Source of the DNA: Elymus sibiricus
Lineage: Eukaryota; Streptophyta; Magnoliopsida; Poales; Poaceae
NCBI GenBank assembly: GCA_039707655.1
Contig: CM077667.1
Coordinates: 416,869,409-416,933,408 of the forward strand
DNA length: 64,000 nucleotides
Reading direction: 5' to 3'
The position numbers and the translations under genes were made by a program. Shown here in pieces: positions 34,551-46,889 of this stretch (its first letter is position 1; every line of letters starts with the position of its first letter). The notes below the pieces were generated by a model. The model ran no database searches, was not told the DNA's origin, and worked only from the letters and a program-made list of their open reading frames with translations.

Positions 34551-36067
34551 TGAGGGATCACTAGAAGGGTGTCTAGAGGGGGATGAATAGACTACTAGCA
34601 GGAAATTAAAACCTAACCTTTTCCCAAGTTAATTGGTTGGCAGATTTTAACAATTATAGCAAGTCTAGCACACCCTACACATGCATGTCAACAAGTATGG
34701 CATCGGAAAGTAAAGACATTGCACATGAAGTAAAGAGTTGAGATAGGAAGATCAAACGCATGAGGGACACGAAGATTTTTCCCGTGGTTCCGATAGGCGG
34801 TGCTATCGTACGTCCACGTTTATGGAGTCTTTAACCCACGGAGGGTAACGGTCGCGAGAGTCCACGGAGGGCTCCACCCATAAGGGTCCATGAAGTAGCA
34901 ACCTTGACTACTCCATAACGGCTTCCGTCCATGAAGGACTAGCCTCACTATGGGTAGATCTTCACGAAGTAGGCGATCTCCTTGCCCTTACAAACTTCTT
35001 GGTTCAACTCCACAACACGAAGTAGGAGGCTCCCAAGCGACACCTAACCAATCTAGGAGGCACCACCCTACAAAAGGTAATAGGCTCGGCAATGTCGATG
35101 AACTCCTTGCTCTTGTGCTTCAAGATGATAGACTCCTCAACACACAGTCACTCTCTCACAGATTTGGCTATGGTGGAAGAGATTGATTTGGTGGAAAGCA
35201 ACTTGGGGAGGCTAGAGATCAAGATTCATATGGATGGAGTGGAAAGGCTTGATCTCAACACAAGGGTAGGTAGCTCTCTCTCAGAAAATTGGTTGGGGCA
35301 AGTATGGAATAGTTCTGAGTGCTTCTCTTTCGAGTGGGTGGTGGTGAAGGGGTATATATAGGCATCCCCAAAAATCCAACCGTTACACCTAAAGTGACCA
35401 ACTTGGTGACACCGATGTGTGAATCTCGGTGGTACCGAAGTGACCAAAAGGTGACAACTTTTGAATCTCGGTGAGACCGATATATAAATCTCGGTGGTAC
35501 CGATTAGGTGACCAACAGTCAGATTGCGCAATCTCGGTGACGCCGATCCAGAAAACTCGGTGGTACCAATTTTATGAATCGAGGTAACAGAAAGTTGGCA
35601 ACCCAAACTCAGTGGCACCGAAGTGGAATCGGTTGCACCGATGTGCTAGGGTTTGGCATGGGTCTGTCTGAGTTTGGGAATCGGTGGCACCGAGTGGAAA
35701 GTGTTGGTTGCACCGATTTTGGATGTTTGACTTTGGACAGACTTTTGTGGAAGAGCTTGTGGGTGTTTTTGGTGACTATCACTTGTGCACGTATGAGCAT
35801 TTTGTTCACCAACAGAACCTTACCCCCTTTTGATAGTATTGGCTTTCCTATGGACTCAAAGTGATTTCTCACAAAGTAAAATGAAGAGTCCTCTTGCTTG
35901 AAGCTTTGCCAATCCATTTCCTTGCATCTTGGGGTATCTCCACAATCCTTTTGCCACTTCCTCTATGGACTTTTGTCTGAAATACACTAGGTAAAAGTAT
36001 TAGTCCAAGATTCAATGTATGTTGTCATGAATTATCAAAACCACCAAGGGAGCATGTTGTGCTTTCA
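34551..36067 (-). repeat. 3' LTR of the SIRE/Maximus-like element
   Basis: The repeat is 1517 bp, with many short inverted repeats of the type cggtggtaccga between 35400 and 35720. The partner is 50727-52249. Confidence 0.93.
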
Positions 36068-37060
36068 ATCTCCCCCTTTTTGGTAATTGATGACAACATA
36101 CAATCAAAGCTTCAAATAAAGATATGCATGGATATAATGAAGACTTTGAGACACATGACTTAGACTTGCTCCCCCTAAATGTGTGCAATCCCTTTAAAGG
36201 ACAGTTGCTTTGGAATGCATGGACACACATGTAGTAGAAGAGATATAAGGAGTCATGTGTATCTTGTCTATATGCATCAAGTATATGTGAATGAGATGTA
36301 TCCTTGTTCAAGACTTCACCCTTGCAAACAATATGTGCAAGAAGCAAGAGATCATCTTGATCAAAGATATGATGCATATACTTACCTTGAGTTCTTGAGC
36401 ATTCTTGTAGTAGAAACACACTTGAGAAAACAATGTTAGGAAACACAAGAGTATTCTACTAATCAAAAGCAATAGAGCTCAATAGGACCAAGATATGAAG
36501 AACATATAGAAGATAGTAATCCTTAAAAATTTATATGTCTCCAAGATCATTTAGAGCTTTCTCCCCTTAGATATGAAAGTAGTAGATTATTCTCTCCCCC
36601 TGAATCTTAGCATGTAGATATTGGGATTGGATAGGGTGAGAAAAGTCTAACATGAGTAGTCAAATGAAATAAACATATTTTCTCCCGAACATATTTTTCT
36701 CCCCCTACTTTGGTATTCTCCCCTTGTCCATATAAGTATAAACTTTGATATTCTCCCCCTTGATTATATCTCCCCCTTTGCATAAGCATGTATCTCCCCC
36801 TTTTTGCTTTGAAGCTTTGGTATTTCTCCCCCTTTGGCATTAATTTCTAAAAAGGTCATACATAGGGTCAGATACAGGGATCATTAACTAAGAAGGGATC
36901 CTTGAGAACAAGGGTCATAGAACGTAGGGTTCATAGAAGTGAAAATTTAGGGAATCATTGAAAGTAATTTATCTCCCTTTGGCTGATCTGAGAATTGGTA
37001 AGACTTCTCCTCCTTTCAGTTAGGGATCCTTGAATAAAGAATATCTCCCCCTAATTTTTT
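36068..37060 (-). repeat. Polypurine tract and array of PPT-like tracts
   Basis: The tract next to the LTR is atctcccccttttt on the + strand (36068). Similar ctccccct or ctcccctt tracts recur near 36170, 36561, 36594, 36693, 36718, 36752, 36770, 36793, 36826 and 37047. On the minus strand each is a purine run like aagggggag. Confidence 0.75.
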
Positions 37061-38071
37061 TAATAGAAGGGATCATCGAAGAATTGAAAATATCATCATA
37101 GAATCTCTAAGGAACAAGGATTTGCAATTATGAACAAAAATAAGAGAAGAAATCAATCGGTGACTCCGAGACAAACAAATCGGTGGTACCGAGATAATGT
37201 TTTACAGCTGTTCTGCTAATTCGGTAGAACCGAGTTATTTGTATCGGCGGCTCCGAGGCTGAAACAGAAACTTGGCAAGGTTGAGAAATTCATAAATAAG
37301 TTTAGAAAGCTTGTAACAAAGTGTCAAAAAGAGATTTTCAAGAAAATGCAAAAGACTTTACAAAGAGATATCAACTAGAGAAGGTTTGAGTGGTTCCAAG
37401 AAATCTTGCAAAATCGAGAATGAACCAAACATAATTCTTAACTAGATGATGGGCGGTGACTAGGTCACCTATATTAGAGTATATTGACTTAGGAGCGAAG
37501 CAAGAATACTTGATCATAGGTCATACTCATCGTTAAGCTCAAAATGGGGTTACCATTTTTCGATTAAGCATTTTAATGTTTTCATATCACTTGAGTTGCT
37601 TTAGCTCATGACTTGGAGTAAAGCTTTTTCAAGGATATGAGTACATACCTTTGAGTGATGTTGATGACGTGGCTTGTAGGTGAACTTGTTGAGGATGCTC
37701 GAGGTTGATGAAGATCATCTTGAGTTAGGAGCAATCCTTCTCGTTTTAGTACACTTGTCACCTACATAGGTTAGTCAAGCAAGGAAGAACATGATATGAC
37801 ACGATTCCAAATATGAAATGCAAATATGTGTCAAGGATATAGTTTGTTGTCTTCTTCCTTCCATCATCAAGAGAGCTTGTGGATACTTGGTCATGACAAG
37901 ATTGCTTATAATTGGAGTTGATGGCAATCTTGTGGAATGAAGTTCTTCCAAGTACCTACAAAATGTTAGATGCAATACAAGGGAGCATAGAATTCCATGG
38001 TATAAGATAGCATTTAAGAGTATCATGGAAATATCAAGAAAGCTCATGCCCTTGCATGCAATCGAGTGAGT
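37061..38071 (-). other. 3' untranslated region of the SIRE/Maximus-like element
   Basis: No coding frame is seen. 37155-37255 repeats the LTR's cggtg...ccga motif three or four times. It lies between the pol stop at 38072 and the PPT array. Confidence 0.5.
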
Positions 38072-41000
38072 CTAGCTCAAGTTTGAAGCATCAATGATGT
38101 TCAACTCACTCCTCAAGTGACAAAATGTTTTCTCATCAAGTGGCTTAGTAAAGATATCGGCCAATTGCTTGTTAGTGCGAACATGTTTAAGATCAATATC
38201 TCCTTTGGCAACATGATCACGAATGAAATGATGTCTAACTTGAATATGTTTAGTTCAAGAGTGTTGCATAGGATTATGACCAATTTTAATAGCACTTTCA
38301 TTGTCACAAAGTAATGGAACATTTTTAACATTAATTCCATAATCTTTAAGCGTTTGTGTCATCCAAAGTAATTGTGCACAGTACGATCCAACAGCAATAT
38401 ACTCAGCTTCGGCAGTAGATAGAGATACCGAGTTTTGTTTTTTGGAAGACCAAGACACAAGGGATCTACCCAAAAATTGACAAGTACCCGAGGTGGATTT
38501 TCTATCAACCTTGTCACCGGCATAGTCCGAATCGGAATAGCCAACAAGGTTAAAGGAAGATCCCTTGGGATACCAAATGCCAAAGTTTGGTGTTTGTATC
38601 AAATATCTCACAATACGTTTCACGGCCAAAAGATGACACTCTTTAGGTGCAGCTTGATATCTAGCACACATGCAAACACTAAGCATAATATCGGTACGGG
38701 AGGCACATAGATATAGCAATGAACCAATCATAGATCGATAAACTTTTTGATCAACCGGTTCGTCCTCCTTGGTAAGATCAACATGTCCACTAGTAGGCAT
38801 GGGAGTTTTCATACCTTTGCACTCTTGCATGTCGAACTTCTTGATCAAGTCCTTGGTATACTTAGTTTGAGAGATGAAAGTTCCTTCTCTAGTTTGCTTG
38901 ATTTGCAAACCAAGAAAGAATTTCAGCTCACACATCATGGACATCTCATACTTCTCGGACATCAACCTTCCAAATCTTTCACTAAATTGTGGGTTAGTAT
39001 ATCCAAAGATAATATCATCCACATAGATTTGGCACACAAATAATTCACCATTAACTCTCTTAGTGAATAAGGTTGCGTCAATTTTACCAATTTCAAAACC
39101 ATTTTCAATAAGAAACTTCGTTAAGCATTTGTACCAAGCACGAGGGGCTTGTTTAAGACCATATAGAGCTTTACGAAGCTTGTAAACATGATTAGGTTTC
39201 TTAATATTCACAAAACCAGGTGGTTGCTTAACATAAACCTCTTCTTCAATCTCACCATTTAAAAAGGCACTTTTAATGTCCATTTGATAAAGCGTGATAT
39301 CATGGTGATTGGCATAAGCAAGAAGAATGCGAATAGCTTCAAGTCTAGCGACGGGGGCATAGGTCTCACCGTAGTCCATACCTTCGACTTGCGTATATCA
39401 TTGGGCTACGAGACATGCCTTGTTACGTACGACTTGACCGTCTTCGTCTTGCTTGTTCCGAAACATCCATTTGGTTCCGATGATGTTGTGCTCGTCCTCG
39501 GGCTTCTCCACGAGTGTCCATACTTCGTTCCTCTCGAAGTTGTGAAGCTCTTCATGCATCGCGTTCACCCAATCTGGGTCTTCAAGAGCTTGTTCTACCT
39601 TCAAGGGTTCAATGCTAGAGATGAAAGAATAATGCTCACAAAAGTTAGCCAAGCGAGTTTTAGAGCGAGTGATTCTCCCGGTTTGTATGTCACCAAATAT
39701 TTGGTTTAGAGGATGGTTCTTGGTCACTCTTGCTCGAACTCGGGGTAGCTTAGGCTTGTTGGATGGTGGAGCTTCTTCATCATCATCATCCACTTCATCT
39801 TCGTTGTTGTTGAAGGTGTCGTTTCCTTGAGGTGGTGGTGAAGGAGGTTGCGGTGGATCTTCATGATGTACTTCCTCCTCTTCATGTTGGCGTGTACCGT
39901 TTGTGGATGCCTCCATGTCGTGTTGAGGTTCACCTTGACGTGAAGTAGGGGCTTCCACTTGAGTTGACGAAGTACTTTCCTTCACCTCCATGGGACGAAT
40001 CTTGCCAATGGACAGGTCTTGGATAGCTTCTGAAGGTTCCTTATCACCTACATCATTTGGCAATTGTTCGACTTGCGAACCATTAGATTCATCAAAATTC
40101 ACATCTACTGTCTCTTCAACTTTTCGAGTGAAGTTGTTATAGACACGGTATGTGTGAGAGTTCGATCCGTAACCAAGTAGGAATCCTTCATGAGATTTAG
40201 GAGCAAATTTAGTGCGACGATGCTTATCAAGAATGTAGCACTTTGAGCCGAATACCCGAAAGTATCCAACTTGGGGCTTGTTACCGGTGAGTAGCTCGTA
40301 CGCCATTTTATCGAGAAGCTTGTGCAAGTAAAGTCGGTTTGTGGCATGACATGCTGTTTCCACGGCTTCTGCCCCAAAGTGTCTTGGCGTCTTGTATTCG
40401 TCAAGCATCGTTCTTGCCATCTCAATAAGAGTTCGGTTCTTCCTCTCAACAACTCCATTTTGTTGAGGTGTGTACGTAGCCGAGAATTCATGTGAAACAC
40501 CTTCTTCGTCAAGAAAGGTATCCACATGAGTGTTCTTGAACTCCGATCCATTATCGCTCTGAACCTTCTTGATCTTCACTTCAAACTGATTTTGCGCTTT
40601 GCGAACGAAGTTCTTGAAGATCTTTTGCACCTGCGACTTATCATCAAGAAAGAATACCCACGTAAATCTGGAAAAATCATCAACTATAACTAGACCATAG
40701 GAATTTCCACCGAGACTCTTATAAGCATTGGGACCAAAAAGATCCATGTGAAGTAACTCGAGTGGTCTCCTAGTAGTCATGATATTCTTTACGGGATGAC
40801 TTCCACCTACTTGCTTTCCAGCTTGACAAGCACTACAAAGTCTATCTTTGTCAAAGATAACATTTTTAACACCAAGAATATGATCACCTTTGATAAGCTT
40901 GTCTAGATTACGCATGCCAACATGTCCTAGTCTTCTATGCCAAAGCCAACCTTTAGAAGATTTTGCAATAAGACAAGTACGAGGTTTGGATCTCTTAGTG

Positions 41001-41377
41001 AAATCGACAATGTATAGATCACCTCTACGGAAACCGGTAAAGACCATTTTATGATTATCTTGACGAAACACTTGGCAATCTACTTTCGTGAATAGCATAT
41101 TAAAACCAAAGTCGGCAAGTCTAGATACGGAAAGAAGATTGTAGACAAGGGATTCAACAAGCATGACATTTTGAATAGAGCTATCATGGGATATGGCCAC
41201 CTTACCAAGACCAAGTACCTTACCCTTGGAGTTGTCTCCAAACGTTACGTACCTTCGCGGTCCATGGTTTGGTGTGATCTCTTCAAACATGTCTCTATCT
41301 CCGGTCATATGATTGGTGCATCCGCTATCGAGAATCCACTCTTTTCCTCCGGACATGTAATCCTTGAAGTTTGCCAT
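38072..41377 (-). pseudogene. pol: Copia pol (protease-integrase-RT-RNase H) with two nonsense codons
   Basis: On the minus strand, from 41377 downward: a protease motif WILDSGCTNHMTG; the GAG-pre/zinc-binding WHRRLGHVG; an integrase core with MDLFGP, SDNGSEF and ERKNRTLIEMA; an acidic linker; RT with MDIKSAFLNG and YVDDIIFG; and RNase H ending at a natural stop at 38072. One frame is kept throughout apart from in-frame TGA codons at 39398-39400 (start of RT) and 38255-38257 (late RNase H). The second fits a CGA-to-TGA change, as expected from cytosine methylation. Each stop is a single-base difference, so decay looks recent. Confidence 0.9.
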
Positions 41378-41933
41378 GAGACTTAGATTCTTTATGATCT
41401 TCTCATACTCGATGTCGAACAGCTCATCTTCCTCATAGTAGCCATGTTCCTCATTGTCATCATCAAGTGGGAAATCCTCGTCACAAGGAACAAGAGATTC
41501 ATTAGTGTTGTGATCATGACAATGTTCAAACTTGTGAATTCGAATGGCTTTCTACAATGATGTTGTTGATAGTTATGACATCTCCTTTAGCACGCATGAG
41601 GTCTCTAAGCCCAAATAGATAATCATCAAACTTGGGATCACTAGGCGTCATTTTGTGAAAGGCAATAGTTTTATGAAGAATTTCATCAAAAAAATTCAAT
41701 GAATAACTTGGATATCGTTTCTCCAAGTCATTCCACAAAGTATAAGCACATTCAAAATTCTTCATTTGATTAAGCAGATTCTAGGCAATTCTCTAACGAT
41801 GAGATTAACAGTTCTAAGATTGCATAGCATATCAATTTCCTCTTCATGTGTGGGATGTAAAGGATCAATGGGAGGTACATAGGGGTTCTTAACATACTTG
41901 CTCAATTGAAATTCATTAAATAGCTCAAGCATC
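41378..41933 (-). pseudogene. gag: Copia gag, 3' part, with internal deletion
   Basis: A minus-strand frame (41526-41765) starts MKNFECAYTLWNDLEKRYPS, typical of Copia gag, and stops after IIVESHSNSQV. Downstream acidic text (41378-41525) returns to the pol frame. The expected CCHC zinc knuckle is missing, so a deletion near 41526-41560 is likely. The 5' part of gag lies across the nested insertion at 50588-50672. Confidence 0.7.
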
Positions 41934-43675
41934 TGTTGGGGAACGGAGCATGAATTTCAAAAATTTCCTACGCTCACGCAAGATCTATCCATGGAGATGC
42001 ATCGCTACGAGAGGGGAGAGTGTGTCTACGTACCCTCGTAGACCGTTAGCGGAAGCGTCTCACAACACGGTTGATGTAGTCGAACAATCCTTCGAGCTCC
42101 ACCGATCGAGTACCGAACGTACGGCACCTCCGAGTTCTACACACGTGCAGCTCGGTGACGTTCCTCGCCTTCTTGATCCAGCAAGACGTCGATGTAGTAG
42201 ATGAGTTCCGTCAGCACGACGGCGTGGCGACGGTGATGGTGAAGTGATTCCGGCAGGGCTTCGCCTAAGCTCTCCGAAAATATGACCGAGGTGGAAAACA
42301 GAGATCGGGGCACCGCACACGGCTATGGGACAATTGTGTGTTTTGGGGTGCCCCCTTGCCCCCGTATATAAAGGATGAGAGGGAGGAGGCCGGCCCCCTA
42401 GGGGTGCGCCAAGTGTGGGGAGTCCTACTAGGACTCTTTAGTCCTAGTAGGATTCCACCTCCCATACGGAGTTGGAAAGGGGGAAGGGAGAGGGAAAGGA
42501 AAGAGGGGGCTGCGCCCCCTCCCCTAGTCCAATTCGGTTTGGTCAAGGGGGGGCGCGCGCCTCCTCACGTGGCCTGCCTCTCCTTTTCCCGTATGGCCCA
42601 ATAAGGCCCATTACTTCTCCCGGTGAATTCCCGTAACTCCCCGGTACTCCGAAAAATACCCGAATCACTCGGAACTTTTCCGACGTCCGAATATAGCCTT
42701 CCAATATATGAATCTTTACCTCTCGACCATTTCGAGACTCCTCGTCATGTCCGTGATCTCATCCGGGACTCCGAACAAACTTCGGCCACCAATCACATAA
42801 CTCATATAATACTAAATCGTCATCGAACCTTAAGTGTGCGGACCCTACGGGTTCGGGAATGATGTAGACATGACCGAGACGACTCTCCGGTCAATAACCA
42901 ACAGCGGAACCTGGATGCTCATATTGGTTCCTACATATTCCACGAAGATCTTTATCGGTGAACCTCATATGTCAACATACGTTGTTCCCTTTGTCTGGCG
43001 GTATGTTACTTGCCCGAGATTCGATCGTCGGTATCCAATACCTAGTTCAATCTCGTTACCGGCAAGTCTCTTTACTCGTTCCGTAATACATCATCTTGCA
43101 ACTAACTCTTTAGTCACGGTGCTTGCAAGGCTTCTGTGATGCTGTATTACCGAGAGGGCCCAGAGATACCTCTCCGATAGTCGGAGTGACAAATCCCAAT
43201 CTCGATCCATGCCAACTCAACAAACACTTTCGGAGATACCTGTAGTGCACCTTTATAATCACCCAGTAACGTTGTGACGTTTGATACACCCAAAGTATTC
43301 CTACGGTATCCGGGAGTTGCATGATCTCATGGTCAGAGGAACGTGTGTTTGACATAGTGAAAGCAATAGCAATAAACTGAACGATCATTTGCTATGCTAA
43401 CGGTTGGGTCATGTCCATCACATCATTCTCCTAATGATGTGATCCCGTTATCAAATGACAACTCATGTCCATGGTCAGGAAATCTTGACCATCTTTTGAT
43501 CAACGAGCTAATCTAGTAGAGGCTTACTAGGGACTCAGTATTTGTCTATTATCCACACATGTATTAAGTTTCCGGTCAATACAATTCTAGCATGAATAAT
43601 AAACCATTATCATGAACGGAGAAATATGATAATAATAAACACTTTATTAATTGCCTCTAGGGCATATTTTCAACA
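41934..43675 (-). repeat. 3' LTR of the BARE/Angela-like element
   Basis: The repeat is 1742 bp. On the minus strand it starts TGTTGAAAATATGCCCTAG and ends CGTTCCCCAACA. A TATA-like tttatatacggg (minus strand) lies near 42365. Confidence 0.94.
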
Positions 43676-44367
43676 GTCTCCCACTTGCACTAGAGTCAAT
43701 AATCTAGTTTACATCTCCATGTAATTAACATCCAATCAGTTCTAGGGCTGATCATGTTTTGCTTGTGAGAGAGGTTTTAGTCAACGGGTCTGCAATATTC
43801 AGATCCGTGTGTTCTTGGCAAATCTCTATGTCATATGTAGATGCTGCTACCACACTCTGCTTGGAGCTACTCCAAAAACGACTGTCCCACTTTACGTATC
43901 CGGTCTGAGACTCATAGTCTTCCGGATCGGTGTTTAAAGCTTGCATCGACGTAACCCTTTACGACGAACTCTTTATCACCTTTATTCTCGAGAAATTCTT
44001 CCTTAGTCCTTTTCAGGTACTTCAGGATATTCTTGACCGCTGTCCAGTGATCTACTCCTGGATCACTTTGGTACTTTCCCACCAAGCTAATAGCGAGGCA
44101 TACATCAGGTCTAGTACACAGCATGGCATACAAAATAGAGCCTATGGCTGAGGCATAGGGGATGACACTCATCTTCTCTTTGTCTTCTGCCGTGGTCGGG
44201 CTTTGAGTCTTACTCAATCTCACACCTTGCAATACAGGCAAGAACCCTTTCTTCGACAGATCCATTTTGAACTTCTTTAAAATCTTGTCAAGGTATGTGC
44301 TTCGTGAAAGTCCTATGAGGCGTCTCAATCTATCTCTATAGATTTTGATGCCTAACATGTAAAACAA
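43676..44367 (-). pseudogene. pol: BARE/Angela-like RT end and RNase H
   Basis: The minus-strand frame (43912-44367) carries LGIKIYRDR, YASAIGSILYAM and KNILKYLKRTKE, the end of Copia RT and start of RNase H. The frame at 43752-43946 carries YVKWDSRFWSSSKQS and HTDLNIADPLTK, the RNase H end. The two are out of phase. The polypurine tract is gtgcaagtgggagac on the minus strand (43676-43690). Confidence 0.8.
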
Positions 44368-44525
44368 CCTTTACCTAGATTTTCAAGTCTTACTCCACTT
44401 TACACCAGGCAAGAACTCATTTCTTTGACTTGATCCTATTTTGAACTTCTTCAAAAAACTCATCAAGATGTGTGAACTTTTATCAGGCGTTTTGATCTAT
44501 CTCCATAGATCTCGATGCCCAATCT
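44220..44525 (-). repeat. Degenerate duplicated RT segment
   Basis: 44225-44355 and 44390-44520 align in order: aggcaagaac, tttctt(c/t)gac, gatcc(a/t), ttttgaacttctt, tatctc(t/c)atagat and gatgcc. This is a second, more decayed copy of the region just after the RT active site, and it breaks the coding frame. Confidence 0.6.
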
Positions 44526-44606
44526 GTGGATAACTCAAAAACAGGTTTTTATTGAAAACCTCCTTTCAATTTTTTATGCTTTCCAGAAATTCTACATCAT
44601 TTCCAA

Positions 44607-45575
44607 TCAACAATATGTCATCCACATATATACTATTAGAAATGCTATAGAGCTCCCACTCACTTTCTTGTAAATACAAGTTTCTCCATAAACTTGTATA
44701 AACCCAAACGCTTTGATCACTTCATCAAAGTGAGTATTCCAGCTCCGAGATGCTTGCACCAGTCCATAGATGGATCGCTGGAGCTTGCATATTTTGTTAG
44801 CGCCTTTAGGATCGACAAAACCTTCCGGCTGTATCATATACAATTCTTCCTTAAGGACTCCGTAAAGGAATGCCGTTTTGACATCCATTTGCCAGATTTC
44901 ATAATCATAAAACGCGGCAATTGCTAACATAATTCTGACAGACTTTAGCATCGCTACAGGTGAGAAAGTCTCATCGTAGTCAACTCCTTGAACTTGGTGA
45001 TAACCTTTAGCAACAAGTCGAGCTTTATAGACGGTGATATTACCATCAGCATCCGTCTTCTTCTTAAAGATCCATTTATTTTCAATAGCTCGCCGTTCAT
45101 CGGGCAAGTCTACCAAATTCCACACTTTGTTCTCATACATGGATCCAATCTCGGATTTCATGGCCTCAAGCCATTTGTTGGAATCCGGGCTTGCCATCGC
45201 TTCTTCATAGTTCGAAGGTTCATCGTTGTCTAGCAACATGACCTCCAAGACTGGATTTCCGTACCACTCTGGTGCGGAACATGTCCTGGTTGACCTTCGG
45301 AGTTCAGTAACAACTTGATCCGAAGTTTCATGATCATCATCATCAACTTCTTCTCTGGTCTGTGTCGATGTCACAGAAATTTCTTTCTGTGGCGTACTAC
45401 TATCCAGAGGAGGTACAATTACCTCATCAAGTTCTACTTTCCTCCCACTCACTTCTTTCGAGAGAAACTCCTTCTCTAGAAAGGATCCATTCTTAGCAAC
45501 GAATACTTTGCCTTCGGATCTGTGGTAGAAGGTGTACCCAACGGTCTCTTTTGGGGTTATCCTATGAAGACGCAC
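44607..45575 (-). pseudogene. pol: BARE/Angela-like reverse transcriptase, frameshift at the active site
   Basis: On the minus strand: an acidic linker, then NKWIFKKKTDADG, VDYDETFSPVAMLKSVR and MDVKTAFLYG. The catalytic YVDD region is reached, but the frame shifts just before it, so the reading ends VYMWMTYC. The nucleotides still hold gtggatgac (44625-44640), so the YVDD codons are present in another frame. A two-base insertion in a tatata run is the likely cause. The enzyme would be non-functional. Confidence 0.85.
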
Positions 45576-45703
45576 TTATCCGCTTTGGGTTCGAGCTTAT
45601 CTGGCTGAAGCCTTTTGACATAAGCATCGCATCCCCAAACTTTCGGAAACGACATCTTAGGTTTCTTGCAAACCACAGTTCATACGGTGTCATCTCAACG
45701 GAT

Positions 45704-46378
45704 TTAGACGGTGCCCTTGTTTAAAGTGAATGCAGCTGTCTCTAATGCATAACCCCAAAATGATAGTGGCAAATCGGTAAGAGACATCATAGAACGCACC
45801 ATATCCAATAGAGTACGATTACGACGTTCGGACACACCATTACGCTGTGGTGTTCCATGTGGCGTGAGCTGTGAAACAATTCCACATTGTCTTAAGTGAT
45901 TGCCAAACTCGTAACTCAAATATTCTCCTCCACGATCAGATCGTAAGAACTTTATTTTCTTGTTACGATGGTTCTCTACTTCACTCTGAAATTCTTTGAA
46001 CTTTTCAAATGTTTCAGATTTATGCTTCATCAAGTAGATATAACCATATCTACTCAAATCATCAGTGAACGTGAGAACATAACGATATCCACCGCGCGCC
46101 TCAACACTCATCGGACCGCATACATCGGTATGTATTATTTCCAATAAGTTGGTTGCTCGCTCCATTGTTCCGGAGAACGGAGTTTTAGTCATCTTGCCAA
46201 TAAGGCACCGTTCACATGTCTCAAATGATTCATAATCAAGAGATTCCAAAAACCCATCTGCATGGAGTTTCTTCATGTGTTTAACACTGATATGACCTAA
46301 GCGGCAGTGCCACAAATATGTGGTACTATCATTATCTTTTGGCATTCGTGTTATGAACATATGTATTACTACGATCAA
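45704..46378 (-). pseudogene. pol: BARE/Angela-like integrase
   Basis: The minus-strand frame has the HHCC-type GAG-pre part (LWHCRLGHI, CERCLIGKMTK). It then has the integrase core with HTDVCGPM, SDRGGEY and ERRNRTLLDMVRSMM, and ends at a frame break before the RT linker. The core D, D and E residues are visible. Confidence 0.88.
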
Positions 46379-46393
46379 GATTCAATAAACCTT

Positions 46394-46889
46394 TCATTTT
46401 AAGTGCATGATCATCAATGATATTATCCAAATAAATAGAATAACAATTATTCTCTGAAATTGAATAACCGTCTTGCAATAAACACTATCAGATATAATGT
46501 TCATGCTTAACGCAAGCACCAAATAACAATTATTTAGGTTCATCACTAATCCCGAAGGTAGAGAGAGCGTGGCGATGGTGATCACATCAACCTTGGAGAC
46601 ACTTCCAATGCACATCGTCACCTCGTTCTTAGCTAGCCCTCGTTTATTCCGAAGCTCCATGTTTCAAGTTGCAAGCAACTGAACAAGTATCAAATACCCA
46701 GGTGCTCCTACGAGTACTAGTAAGGTACATATCAATAACATGTATATCAAATATCTTTGTTGACATTGCCAGTCTTATTATCTGCCAGTTACTTTGGGGA
46801 AGTTCCGCTCCCTGTGACATTTCCCTTTGCAATGGGAGCACTAAGTCTCGGGTTTGGTTCAGCCTTGGGTTTCTTCGCGTGAGCGGCAA
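46394..46889 (-). pseudogene. BARE/Angela-like protease region
   Basis: The minus-strand frame at 46644-46889 includes STWVFDTCSVACNL. This is the Copia protease site, with the usual DTG read here as DTC. Frames then break several times before the integrase. Confidence 0.65.

Noticed and set aside
42338..42604. ORFs inside the two BARE/Angela-like LTRs (also 49251-49517, 42060-42320, 48973-49233)
   Set aside because: The same frames occur in both LTR copies simply because the LTRs are duplicates; these are untranslated promoter and leader DNA.
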